Source: an uncultured Clostridia bacterium (lineage in GTDB: Bacteria > Bacillota > Clostridia > Saccharofermentanales > DTU023). From it: 47,490 bases of DNA. The notes under the pieces are model-generated. The model was not told where the DNA came from, searched no databases, and saw only the letters and a program-made list of their open reading frames with translations. Every line of letters begins with the position of its first letter. The first letter of the stretch is position 1. The stretch lies in assembly GCA_937922005.1 (NCBI GenBank), contig CAKZWV010000009.1, positions 1-47,490 on the forward strand. Direction: 5' to 3'. A program made the translations under genes and the position numbers. Of the stretch, positions 33,034 through 41,511 are shown one piece after another.

Positions 33034-35654
33034 GCGAAACACATACAGCTCCCCTGGTTGACCAGACGGCTGACTTAGGCTATGAAGGATTGGGATGTTT
33101 TTATCTTGGAAGAACCATGACAGAGCCTGGAGACCAGGCCCCTAGGTTATTAGACCCGGGGGAGGCGGCCTCTCAGTCCTCGAAACCAGGGGGGCCAGCC
33201 CCCACATCTTCAGATCCCTTGTCTTATTATCTTTATAAATCGGATGACCTGCTGACCCATGCCCTGTGTGTGGGTATGACCGGGAGTGGGAAGACAGGCC
33301 TTGGTATCAGCCTTTTAGAAGAAGCGGCCATTGACGGAATTCCAGCCTTGGTGATCGATCCCAAAGGGGATTTGCCCAATTTAGCTTTGTCCTTTGCCAA
33401 TCCTAGTCCTGAGGATTATCGTCCCTGGGTGGAGGGTCCTGGCCTTGGAGGCCAGGGGGGCAAGGGAGATCCTGCCCAAGCAGCCTACGACCGCCACGTG
33501 GCGGGGATGCAAGCATCTCGCCAGGGCCTGGGTAGGGCCCAAAAGATCTGGGATCAAGCCGATATACGAGTCTATGCCCCTGGATCTCGGACAGGTCAAG
33601 CTCTGTCCTTGGCCCCTTTTTTCGTCCCCCAGAATCGGCAGCTGGGGGGAGGCCCTGTAGAAAGCAACCAAGATCTCTTGGCTGGTAATACGAGGGCCTT
33701 TTTATCGCTCTTGAATTATCGGGATGAGCTGGCTTCTCCAGCTCAAGTTTTCTTGACCCAGCTTTTCCAATATTATGCAGACGGCCATGAGCCCTTTTCT
33801 TGGGAGTCTTTTTTACAGCGCCTTCTCCAACCCCCTTTCGACAAAGTAGGCTTCCTGCCGGTTGAAACCTATTTCCCGGCTGAGGAGAGACGGGCTCTTT
33901 CTTTCCAGATTAATAGCCTGCTGGCTTCCCCTGATTTTGGTCGTTTCTTTGAGGGCCAGACCTTAACCATCCAAGACCTCTTCTATTCCCCCACGGGCAA
34001 AGCTCAGATTTCGATCCTTTACCTGGCCCACCTGGAACCCAAGTGGCAGCAATTTGTGATCACGACCTTTTTGAACCAAGTCCTTGCTTGGCTGAGAACC
34101 CAAGCTGGGTCATCTCATCTCCGCTATCTTCTTTATATGGATGAGATTGTCAATCTAGCCCCTCCCGTAGCAAATCCTCCTGCCAAGGCCACTCTTTTAA
34201 CGCTCTTAAAGCAGAGTCGGGCCTACGGTCTAGGTCTCATCTTGGCAACGCAAAATCCAGGTGATATCGACTACAAGGGTTTATCCAATATTGGCACATA
34301 TTTTATTGGCCGTCTCAATACGGATCGGGACCGGCAAAAGCTCCTAGAGGGTCTGGAAGAGGAAGAACTGACTGGAGCCATCCAGGGCCTCAAGCCCCGA
34401 GAGTTTATTGCAAGAAATGTTCATGAGCAGGGGCTCACCCTCTTTTCTACCCGGGAATGTCTTTCTTTCCTAAGGGGGCCCATGCTCCTAACCGACTTGG
34501 CCCGCCTGCCAGGCCAGGGACCCCATTATCAGGAAGGGCAAAGTCAGGCTCATCCTGGACCGATGGAGGCGCAACCTGCCCAAATGCAGACTCAGTCTAA
34601 CCCGATGCAGGTTCAGCCAGGGTCGATGCAAGCTCAGCCCAGCCTGATGCAGGATCAGCTTGTCCCAATGCAGGCTCAGCATACCCCAATGCAGGCTCAA
34701 CCAGATCCAGTTCTCCAAGATCAGAAGTTGGATGATGTAGTTGGTGGAGGGCTTATCTCTACGGGCAGTTCTCCAAGGCAGCTTTATGCCTTGGTTGATG
34801 TCTTTTTTGAAGATAAGCGCCGTGATTTCCGGGAGAGTGACCTACTCGTCTATCGGGCTGATCCTCAACCGGGCCTTAGGGGCTTTGCTTGGGAGAAGCT
34901 TTCCGGCCCGGAGCTCCTAGGAGGGACGGATCAGGGAGAAGGCTCTGCATGGGATGCCTGGTCGGCAGAAGAAAAGGCGAGACGGGTGGAGGAGTATTTT
35001 CAGCAAATGGTGGATCGCCATGAGACCCTGGACCTAGAGAGCTATTACCAGGCCGACCAGCGCAAGGGCATGGTCAAAGCAGTGGAAGAAAAGATTTATC
35101 AAGAGGAAGTCTTAGCCCTTCCCTATCATCCAACTTTGAAACTCTACCAGGAAGCTGGAGAGAGCCTGAGGTCTTTTCGCATTCGGGTCCAGGCGGCGGC
35201 TAAGGATGAGACAGCCAATGCTGTGGATGCCCTGACTGAAAAATATCAAAAAAAGATGGAAACAGCCCAAAATGCCCTCACGAGGGCGGAGCAGAGGATG
35301 GGCAAAGAAGAGGACCGGCGCTCTGACCTCCAGCGCCAGGAGCTTTTTGGAATTGGCAATGCCATCTTTTCCACCTTACTAGGGAAACGGAAAATCAGTT
35401 CCGGCAATCTAGGCAAGATGACGACAGCAGGACGGGCTATGAGCCGGACCAGTAAACAAAAAGGAGATTTGGCACGGGCGGAGGAGAATTTGTCCGCTGC
35501 CCAGGATAAGTTGGCCGCTTTGCAAAAGTCTTTTGAAGAAGAAATGGCAGCCCTTCAGGAAGGTCAAGCTGACGCCTTAGACCAGGTCAAGGATCTTCAT
35601 ATTCGTCCTTTGAAGTCAAATATCCACGTAAAACGTATTTTTTTGCAAAAATAA
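33030..35654 (+). CDS. HerA/DUF87-like ATPase with repeat insert and coiled-coil C-terminus
   Basis: An 874-residue P-loop ATPase related to HerA/FtsK-type DNA translocases. Walker A is CVGMTGSGKTGLGISLLEEA (about 80-99), followed by PALVIDPKGDLPNLALSF (about 105-122). Walker B is RYLLYMDEIVNL (about 362-373), and LATQNPGDIDYKGLSNIG follows, typical of HerA-like proteins. A Gln/Met/Pro-rich array of seven 7-residue units (511-559, PMQAQPx) interrupts it. The C-terminal 150 residues are strongly charged and predicted coiled coil (for example EKYQKKMETAQNALTRAEQR). The ATG overlaps the lon stop (ATGA), so synthesis is coupled to Lon. The function is unknown; a partner nuclease (NurA or SIR2 type) is not present. 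Confidence 0.8.
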   Translation: MSETHTAPLVDQTADLGYEGLGCFYLGRTMTEPGDQAPRLLDPGEAASQSSKPGGPAPTSSDPLSYYLYKSDDLLTHALCVGMTGSGKTGLGISLLEEAAIDGIPALVIDPKGDLPNLALSFANPSPEDYRPWVEGPGLGGQGGKGDPAQAAYDRHVAGMQASRQGLGRAQKIWDQADIRVYAPGSRTGQALSLAPFFVPQNRQLGGGPVESNQDLLAGNTRAFLSLLNYRDELASPAQVFLTQLFQYYADGHEPFSWESFLQRLLQPPFDKVGFLPVETYFPAEERRALSFQINSLLASPDFGRFFEGQTLTIQDLFYSPTGKAQISILYLAHLEPKWQQFVITTFLNQVLAWLRTQAGSSHLRYLLYMDEIVNLAPPVANPPAKATLLTLLKQSRAYGLGLILATQNPGDIDYKGLSNIGTYFIGRLNTDRDRQKLLEGLEEEELTGAIQGLKPREFIARNVHEQGLTLFSTRECLSFLRGPMLLTDLARLPGQGPHYQEGQSQAHPGPMEAQPAQMQTQSNPMQVQPGSMQAQPSLMQDQLVPMQAQHTPMQAQPDPVLQDQKLDDVVGGGLISTGSSPRQLYALVDVFFEDKRRDFRESDLLVYRADPQPGLRGFAWEKLSGPELLGGTDQGEGSAWDAWSAEEKARRVEEYFQQMVDRHETLDLESYYQADQRKGMVKAVEEKIYQEEVLALPYHPTLKLYQEAGESLRSFRIRVQAAAKDETANAVDALTEKYQKKMETAQNALTRAEQRMGKEEDRRSDLQRQELFGIGNAIFSTLLGKRKISSGNLGKMTTAGRAMSRTSKQKGDLARAEENLSAAQDKLAALQKSFEEEMAALQEGQADALDQVKDLHIRPLKSNIHVKRIFLQK
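34560..34706. repeat. 21-bp in-frame tandem repeat (7 units) in the HerA-like gene
   Basis: Seven 21-bp units starting at 34560, 34581, 34602, 34623, 34644, 34665 and 34686, each with ATG CAG-type codons at positions 2 and 3. They encode PMEAQPA, QMQTQSN, PMQVQPG, SMQAQPS, LMQDQLV, PMQAQHT and PMQAQPD. Confidence 0.9.
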
Positions 35655-35720
35655 AGTAAGCTTGAAAGCCATCGCCCAGACTCTTTTTTAGCCTTCTAAA
35701 GCGGGTCTTTTGGGCTATTC

Positions 35721-35749
35721 TTGCACTTAAGTAAAATACGTGATAAAAT
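35721..35749 (+). promoter_or_regulatory. Predicted promoter and leader of the opp operon
   Basis: TTGCAC (35721-35726), a 17-bp spacer and TAAAAT (35744-35749), 100 bp before the oppA ATG. The leader contains a small hairpin, ACAAGAG (35774-35780) pairing with CTCTTGT (35790-35796), without a T-run. Its role is unknown. Confidence 0.65.
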
Positions 35750-35849
35750 TGTAATAAATTGTCACCGGGCTTAACAAGAGCCTTCCTATCTCTTGTCAAA
35801 GCTTGAAACGATTAGGTCCAATAGGATCCTTATTCAACGAGGAGGAAAA

Positions 35850-38462
35850 ATGAGTAAAAGCAAGATTAAACTGCTCTCCGCACTTTTGAGCGCAGTCTTG
35901 ACGGTATCGTTACTGGGTGGGTGTGCTCAACCGAACAACCCAACCCCCACAGGCACCACACCTGCAGCGTCTCAGCAAGAAGAAAGCAAGGCAGCTGAAG
36001 AAACCACCGAAGCTGAGAGCAAGGTTGAAGAAGCTACTGGTGAAGCTGAGAGCCAAGAAGAAAAGAAGACCGAAGAAGACACCAAGGCTGAGGACACCAA
36101 AGAGCCAGACGGCACCATCCTATCTGTTGGTTACGATGAGTTCACCGAAAAGTTCTCTCCTTTCTTTGCCACTACAGCTTATGACCAGGATGCCCAGGGC
36201 ATTACCCAGATCGGTTTGACTGGCAATGCGCGTGGCAGCGAGATGATCTACAAGGGCGGCGAAGGCGACGGCGAAGTAATTCCTTATCAAGACAAGGATT
36301 ATACCTATCCGACCCTGGCCAGCTTGGATGTCGAGCCTAGTGAGGAAAAGGACGAGAACGGCATTCCTAAGTTTACAACCTATACCTATAAGATGAGGGA
36401 TAATGTTAAGTTTAGCGATGGAAAACCCGTGACCGTTGATGATGCGATCTTCTCTTTCTATGTTTATTGCGACCCAACCTATTCTGGATCCAGCACTTTG
36501 AGCTCCATTAACATTGTTGGACTCCAAGAGTATCGGACCCAGACCAACACAGGCCTCTTTAACAAATATAAAGATCTCTGGGATGCCGCTGTCAAAGCTG
36601 GTCCGACCACCGAAGATGCTGAGCAAAAGAAGGTCTGGGAAGCTATCTCCAAGGCAGCCAAAGAGAATGCACCGAAGATCGCAGACGCTGTTGGTGATCC
36701 TACCGATGAGTATGCTAAGAAAGCCTTTGGTGATGACACCAAGCTTACTGGGGAAGAAATCAAGAAGGATGAGGGCCTCCATGCCGCTTATGCCATGGTC
36801 ATGTGGAACCTAGCCTCTTTTAAGGATGGCAAGCTAACCGCTACCGGGAAAGATGAAAAGGGCGAAGAAGTCAACCTGGAGTTCAACCTGGATGACAAGA
36901 AACCCACGATGGAAGACATCTACAATGTAGGCCGGATCCTCTATGAGTCAAATGATAAAGAATTCATCGAAAACGAGATGAGCGGGAAAAATGGTATCTT
37001 AGAGATCACTGATGTCCGCGATGCCTTTATCAAAGAAAGCGGCGATGCTGATCCAGAAGCTGGTGAATCTAAGGGCGTTAAATCTATTGAGGGTCTGAAG
37101 AGAATTGATGACCATACCTTTAGTGTTACGGTCAATGGTGTGGATGCTGCCGCTGTCTACAAGCTCGGCATTACCGTCAGCCCCCTCCACTATTACGGAG
37201 ATCCTGCTAAGTATGACTATGAAGCAGGCAAGTATGGGTTTGATTTTAAAGATCTGAGCAAGATCAAAGAAAAGAATAAGGTACCTTTGGGTGCTGGCCC
37301 CTATGTCTTTGAAAAATTTGAAAAGAAAGTAATCTACTATACCGCCAATGAGAATTATTGGCTTGGTGCCCCCAAGATCAAGCACCTCCAGTTCAAGACC
37401 ACTCCTGGCAAAGATAAGGTTATTGGTGTTGAGCAAGGTATCATCGATATAACGGATCCGTCATTCTCCAAAGAACGGGCAGAAGAAATCAAGAGCAAGA
37501 ACTCTAACAAAGAATTAGTCGGCGACATGATCTCCACTTCTTTAGTCGATAACCTAGGTTATGGCTACATTGGGATTTCTGCTAAAAATGTTAAAGTTGG
37601 TGAAGATTCGGGTTCTGAGGAATCCAAGGCTCTGAGACTAGCCTTTGCTACCGTCTTTGCAGAAGAGAGAGCCTTAGCTGTTGACTCCTTCTACGGCGCA
37701 GCTGCTTCTGTTATCCAATACCCCATTTCTAACACCTCTTGGGCCGCCCCCAAGCCTGGTGATGAAGGCTATCAAGTCGCTTACTCTCAGGATGTCGAAG
37801 GAAACTCCATCTATACCGATGAGATGGATGAAAAGGCCAAGAGAAAAGCTGCTCAAGAAGCTGCCATTGGTTATCTAAAGAAGGCTGGCTATACCTTTGA
37901 TGAGGGTACTGGTAAATTCACAGCTGCTCCAGAAGGTGCATCCTTAGTTTATACCATTATTGTTCCCGGCGAAGGAACCGGCGACCACCCCTCTTTCAAG
38001 CTTATCACTGAGGCTAAGAAGATCTTTGAAGAGATTGGTATTACCCTGGACATCAACGATCCTGCTAACCCCGCTGAGCTTTGGGATACCCTGGATGCAG
38101 GCACCCAAGAAATGTGGTGCGCTGCCTGGAACGCAACCATTGATCCTGATATGTATCAGATCTATCACAGTTCTAGCATCCTAGGTGCTGGTGGAACCAA
38201 CAACAACCACTACTGCATTGCCGACGAGGAGTTAGATAAACTCATTATGGATGCTCGCGTCTCCTTCGATCAAGAGTATCGGAAGTCTGTTTACAAGCGC
38301 TGCTTAGACATCATCATGGAGTGGGGTGTTGAGATTCCTATCTATCAGAGACAGAACTGCATTATTTTCAGCACAAAACGTGTCAATATGGATACTGTAA
38401 CGCCTGACATCACCACATTCTATGGCTGGATGGCTGAAGTTGAAAAGATGGAACTGAAGTAA
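35850..38462 (+). CDS. oppA: Oligopeptide ABC transporter substrate-binding lipoprotein (enlarged)
   Basis: This is the extracellular peptide-binding component of the Opp importer (SBP family 5). MSKSKIKLLSALLSAVL is a lipoprotein signal peptide with lipobox LGGC; Cys25 would be lipidated. An acidic Glu/Thr/Lys-rich linker (about 35-85) follows. Family segments include YKMRDNVKFSDGKPVTVDDA and ANENYWLGAPKIKHLQFKTT. At 870 residues it is about 300 longer than a typical OppA (530-560). The extra residues include a stretch near 220-430 (with NKYKDLWDAAVKAGPTTEDA) inserted in domain I. I start at ATG 35850, after GAGGAGG, not at the upstream in-frame ATG at 35793, which gives no signal peptide. 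A hairpin terminator follows before oppB. Confidence 0.9.
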   Translation: MSKSKIKLLSALLSAVLTVSLLGGCAQPNNPTPTGTTPAASQQEESKAAEETTEAESKVEEATGEAESQEEKKTEEDTKAEDTKEPDGTILSVGYDEFTEKFSPFFATTAYDQDAQGITQIGLTGNARGSEMIYKGGEGDGEVIPYQDKDYTYPTLASLDVEPSEEKDENGIPKFTTYTYKMRDNVKFSDGKPVTVDDAIFSFYVYCDPTYSGSSTLSSINIVGLQEYRTQTNTGLFNKYKDLWDAAVKAGPTTEDAEQKKVWEAISKAAKENAPKIADAVGDPTDEYAKKAFGDDTKLTGEEIKKDEGLHAAYAMVMWNLASFKDGKLTATGKDEKGEEVNLEFNLDDKKPTMEDIYNVGRILYESNDKEFIENEMSGKNGILEITDVRDAFIKESGDADPEAGESKGVKSIEGLKRIDDHTFSVTVNGVDAAAVYKLGITVSPLHYYGDPAKYDYEAGKYGFDFKDLSKIKEKNKVPLGAGPYVFEKFEKKVIYYTANENYWLGAPKIKHLQFKTTPGKDKVIGVEQGIIDITDPSFSKERAEEIKSKNSNKELVGDMISTSLVDNLGYGYIGISAKNVKVGEDSGSEESKALRLAFATVFAEERALAVDSFYGAAASVIQYPISNTSWAAPKPGDEGYQVAYSQDVEGNSIYTDEMDEKAKRKAAQEAAIGYLKKAGYTFDEGTGKFTAAPEGASLVYTIIVPGEGTGDHPSFKLITEAKKIFEEIGITLDINDPANPAELWDTLDAGTQEMWCAAWNATIDPDMYQIYHSSSILGAGGTNNNHYCIADEELDKLIMDARVSFDQEYRKSVYKRCLDIIMEWGVEIPIYQRQNCIIFSTKRVNMDTVTPDITTFYGWMAEVEKMELK

Positions 38463-38507
38463 AAGTAAAGTTAGCGTAGTGGCTAAAATACCAACCTAAC
38501 TTTAGTA

Positions 38508-38537
38508 AGAGCCGACCCTGTGTCGGCTCTGCTTTTA
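38508..38537 (+). terminator. Intra-operon hairpin between oppA and oppB
   Basis: AGAGCCGAC (38508-38516) pairs perfectly with GTCGGCTCT (38522-38530) around CCTGT, followed by GCTTTTA. The T-run is short, so it may be a partial terminator or an RNA-stabilising stem that keeps oppA more abundant than the permease genes. Confidence 0.75.
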
Positions 38538-38564
38538 TAAGATATGTAAAAGTAAAGGTGAAAC

Positions 38565-39551
38565 ATGAGAAAATTTATCATAAAGAGACTTGTTGTTTCA
38601 GTTCTAATCTTCTTCTGTGTGGCGTTTATCATTTATGCCCTCATGAGAGCCCTGCCCACCTCATTTATCCAGACGGTAGCCCGGGAACGGTCCGCAGGAG
38701 ATCCATCTAAGAGCTATGAGGAGTGGATGAAGGAACTGACGGTTATTTATAATATGGATAAGGGGGTCTTCGCCGGTTTCGGCAACTGGATCTGGGAAAT
38801 GCTCCAAGGCAGATTTGGTGAGAGCTGGTATTATGGAATCCCCGTCGTCGAAAAATTTAAATCTTGTATTATGTACTCCTTGTGGCTCAACATTATCACA
38901 TTTGTCTTGCAAATCATCATAGCCGTACCGCTAGGAATTACGACTGCTGTCCACCAGTATTCATATCGAGATTATATATTTACTTTCCTTGCTATGGTAG
39001 GCATGTCTCTGCCGACCTTCTTCTTTGCAACTATTTTAAAATATATATTTGCTGGAAAGCTCCACTGGTTTGAAGCCTATGGTATGATTAGCAGGGATAA
39101 TCCTATGATGACCCCCTTCAATCAGTTCCTTGATTTGGCCTGGCACTTTGTCCTTCCTGTCGTAACTTTGACCATCCTAAGCATCGGGGGACTCATGCGT
39201 TACGTCCGTACTAACATGCTAGAAGTTCTGAACTCAGATTATATCCGGACGGCTCGAGCCAAGGGACTATCGGAGTCCAAGGTTATTAACCGCCATGCCT
39301 TCCGCAATACCCTTATTCCCATTGTTACCATGGTTGGCGGTTCGATTCCTGGTCTCTTTTCCGGGGCTATGATCACCGAGCAGCTCTTTGCTATTGAGGG
39401 AATTGGCTACTATTCATACCAGGCTATGACCAAGGGTGATATCCCCTTCTACATGTTTTATATGTGCTTTTTGGCAATCCTAACCCTGTTGGGAAACCTG
39501 GTCTCTGACGTCCTTTACGCCGTCGTTGACCCCAGGGTAAGATTAGGCTAG
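38565..39551 (+). CDS. oppB: Oligopeptide ABC transporter permease OppB
   Basis: Six-helix membrane subunit of the peptide importer, 328 residues. The first helix is KRLVVSVLIFFCVAFIIYAL. The EAA loop toward the ATPases reads RTARAKGLSESKVINRHAFR, followed by NTLIPIVTMVGGSIPGLFSG. The C-terminus VLYAVVDPRVRLG is typical of OppB/DppB. AGGTGA precedes the ATG. The stop is 8 bp before oppC. Confidence 0.93.
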   Translation: MRKFIIKRLVVSVLIFFCVAFIIYALMRALPTSFIQTVARERSAGDPSKSYEEWMKELTVIYNMDKGVFAGFGNWIWEMLQGRFGESWYYGIPVVEKFKSCIMYSLWLNIITFVLQIIIAVPLGITTAVHQYSYRDYIFTFLAMVGMSLPTFFFATILKYIFAGKLHWFEAYGMISRDNPMMTPFNQFLDLAWHFVLPVVTLTILSIGGLMRYVRTNMLEVLNSDYIRTARAKGLSESKVINRHAFRNTLIPIVTMVGGSIPGLFSGAMITEQLFAIEGIGYYSYQAMTKGDIPFYMFYMCFLAILTLLGNLVSDVLYAVVDPRVRLG

Positions 39552-39559
39552 GTGATAAG

Positions 39560-41509
39560 ATGACTGATAAAAATCAAAGACAAAATAATGATTTTTCTCC
39601 AGAACAGGGATCGAAAGAGTCCATAGGGGAAGGTACGGTCCAGCCTATGGGAGGACAAAGTTCTTCTAAGCAAGGGCCCGCCCTAAAGTTCTCCAATCCT
39701 CCTACGGAAGAAGAGTTAAGTAGGATTCCCAGCTCAGGTCCCTATCCCTTAGAAAGACAACGCCATCTAGGGGATGATGAAATGACATTAGATGATGCCC
39801 GGCGGGTTAAAGTTATTTCGCCAGGTGCCCTCATTCTTCGTCGTTTCATCCGGAATAGGTTAGCTGTTTTTGGGGTCGTCCTCCTGGTTATCATGTTTCT
39901 TTTCTCTTTTATTGGTGGCGCAATCTCCCCCTATGGTCAGGATCAAACCTTTAAGAGATATGAAACTCAGTACAAGGTTATGGGAGGTGCCCGGGTCAAC
40001 AGGGAATATCGTTATAACAGTAAAGAAGGTGTGACATTCCCCAAATTGGCCCAAGCCAAGTTTATTCAAGCCAAGAACGCCAACAAGGCAACTTTTGAAT
40101 CCGACAAGATCAACTATGGACTAGAGGAGATTAACGATAAGACATATCTCATTACCTCCAACCAAATTTTGGCAGAAGCCAAGATGGTCGGAAAATTTGC
40201 AGATATTAAGGTTGCTGAGGATCTACCAGATCCGATCCTTGTGAATGATGAGATCTTGAAAGCTTTTGGCGAGGCTGTCGAAAAGAATAAAGACTCTTTT
40301 GAAATTGGTGAGGTGACTTACAGCGTCAGCCAAAAAGAGGGCACTCGGGATATGCTTTTAACGACTAAGAAGCCGGCAACTCTGGCATCGATGAACAGCA
40401 TGAGTGTTTTTGAAAGAGACCTCCTTAAAGAACATAAGATTGATCCCTTCTATATTCAACTTGCCGTTGAAGAAGCGGCTGGCAAGGGTGAAAAGGAAAT
40501 CAAGATTGGTGAGGATACATTCCGCATTGATAACTCAAAGAAGGCGGAGACCACTGTTTACTTTGCCGATAAGCCTGTGGCAACAATTGGTAGCTTTGTC
40601 GTTCAGCCAATCAGCCAAGAAAAAGCAATCTTATACAGCTTTAGGGAAGATGTTATTAAGGCCATTGAGGCTGGTGAAACTTCTTTTACGAGCAAGGCCT
40701 ATGAAGGCGACGAAGATCAGCTCTTCAAGTTAGAGCAAAAAGAAGGCCGTTATGATATTAAGGGGCCTCATGAGACCTATATTTATGATGCCTTGTCTAA
40801 GCCCTCGAAAAAGCACTGGCTGGGGACTGATAAGAACGGGATGGACTCCCTGACCCGCTTGATGTACGGTGGTCGTATTTCCTTACTTGTCGGCTTTGTT
40901 GTTGTTATCATTGCCATGGTAATCGGGGTCAGCCTTGGAGGTATCTCTGGTTTCTTTGGCGGATGGGTAGACAACCTCATCATGCGTTTGGTCGATATTA
41001 TGTATTGTATCCCCACCTGGCCAATCCTAATTATCTTTGGTACAGTCATGGATGCGCAGAGGGCTGAGCCTAACCAGCGGATGATCTCCATCATGGTGAT
41101 TCTGGGTGTCTTGGGTTGGGCCGGGATTACCCGACTCGTCCGTGGACAGATTCTCTCCTTGAGAGAGCAGGAGTTTATGGAGGCGGCTGAAGCCACTGGT
41201 CTTAGTACAAGAAGAAGGATTTTCCGCCACCTTGTACCGAACGTCATGCCTCAGCTGATCGTCTCGGCGACCTTGAGTTTGGGTGGCACCATTCTAACCG
41301 AGTCAACCCTGTCCTACTTAGGCTTAGGGGTTAAGTATCCTTACGCTTCTTGGGGGAATATTGTTAACTCCGTTTCAGACCAATATGTTATGATGAATCA
41401 CCCTCAGGCCTGGATTCCCGCTGGCCTTTGTATCCTGATTACCGTTATAGCATTTAACTTTGTCGGAGATGGTCTCCGTGACGCCTTCGATCCGAAGATG
41501 AAGAGGTAA
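39560..41509 (+). CDS. oppC: Oligopeptide ABC transporter permease OppC with a large extracytoplasmic insertion
   Basis: Second membrane subunit of the importer. It is 649 residues against the usual 300-345. A long soluble N-terminus leads to helix 1 (LAVFGVVLLVIMFLFSFIGG, 101-120) and the PYGQDQTFKRYE segment. About 285 residues then intervene before the standard KHWLGTDKNGMDSLTRLMYG (near 418) and the remaining five helices. The EAA loop is MEAAEATGLSTRRRIFRHLV. The inserted region is soluble and rich in Lys/Glu, with repeated F-x-I/Y-x-K-type strands. By topology it lies outside the cell, beside OppA, which is also enlarged. The C-terminus DGLRDAFDPKMKR is canonical. Confidence 0.92.
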   Translation: MTDKNQRQNNDFSPEQGSKESIGEGTVQPMGGQSSSKQGPALKFSNPPTEEELSRIPSSGPYPLERQRHLGDDEMTLDDARRVKVISPGALILRRFIRNRLAVFGVVLLVIMFLFSFIGGAISPYGQDQTFKRYETQYKVMGGARVNREYRYNSKEGVTFPKLAQAKFIQAKNANKATFESDKINYGLEEINDKTYLITSNQILAEAKMVGKFADIKVAEDLPDPILVNDEILKAFGEAVEKNKDSFEIGEVTYSVSQKEGTRDMLLTTKKPATLASMNSMSVFERDLLKEHKIDPFYIQLAVEEAAGKGEKEIKIGEDTFRIDNSKKAETTVYFADKPVATIGSFVVQPISQEKAILYSFREDVIKAIEAGETSFTSKAYEGDEDQLFKLEQKEGRYDIKGPHETYIYDALSKPSKKHWLGTDKNGMDSLTRLMYGGRISLLVGFVVVIIAMVIGVSLGGISGFFGGWVDNLIMRLVDIMYCIPTWPILIIFGTVMDAQRAEPNQRMISIMVILGVLGWAGITRLVRGQILSLREQEFMEAAEATGLSTRRRIFRHLVPNVMPQLIVSATLSLGGTILTESTLSYLGLGVKYPYASWGNIVNSVSDQYVMMNHPQAWIPAGLCILITVIAFNFVGDGLRDAFDPKMKR

Positions 41510-41511
41510 CT

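Noticed and set aside
33030..35654. HerA-like gene as part of a known anti-phage system (HerA with SIR2, DUF4297 or NurA)
   Set aside because: No such partner is adjacent. The neighbours are lon and the opp operon.
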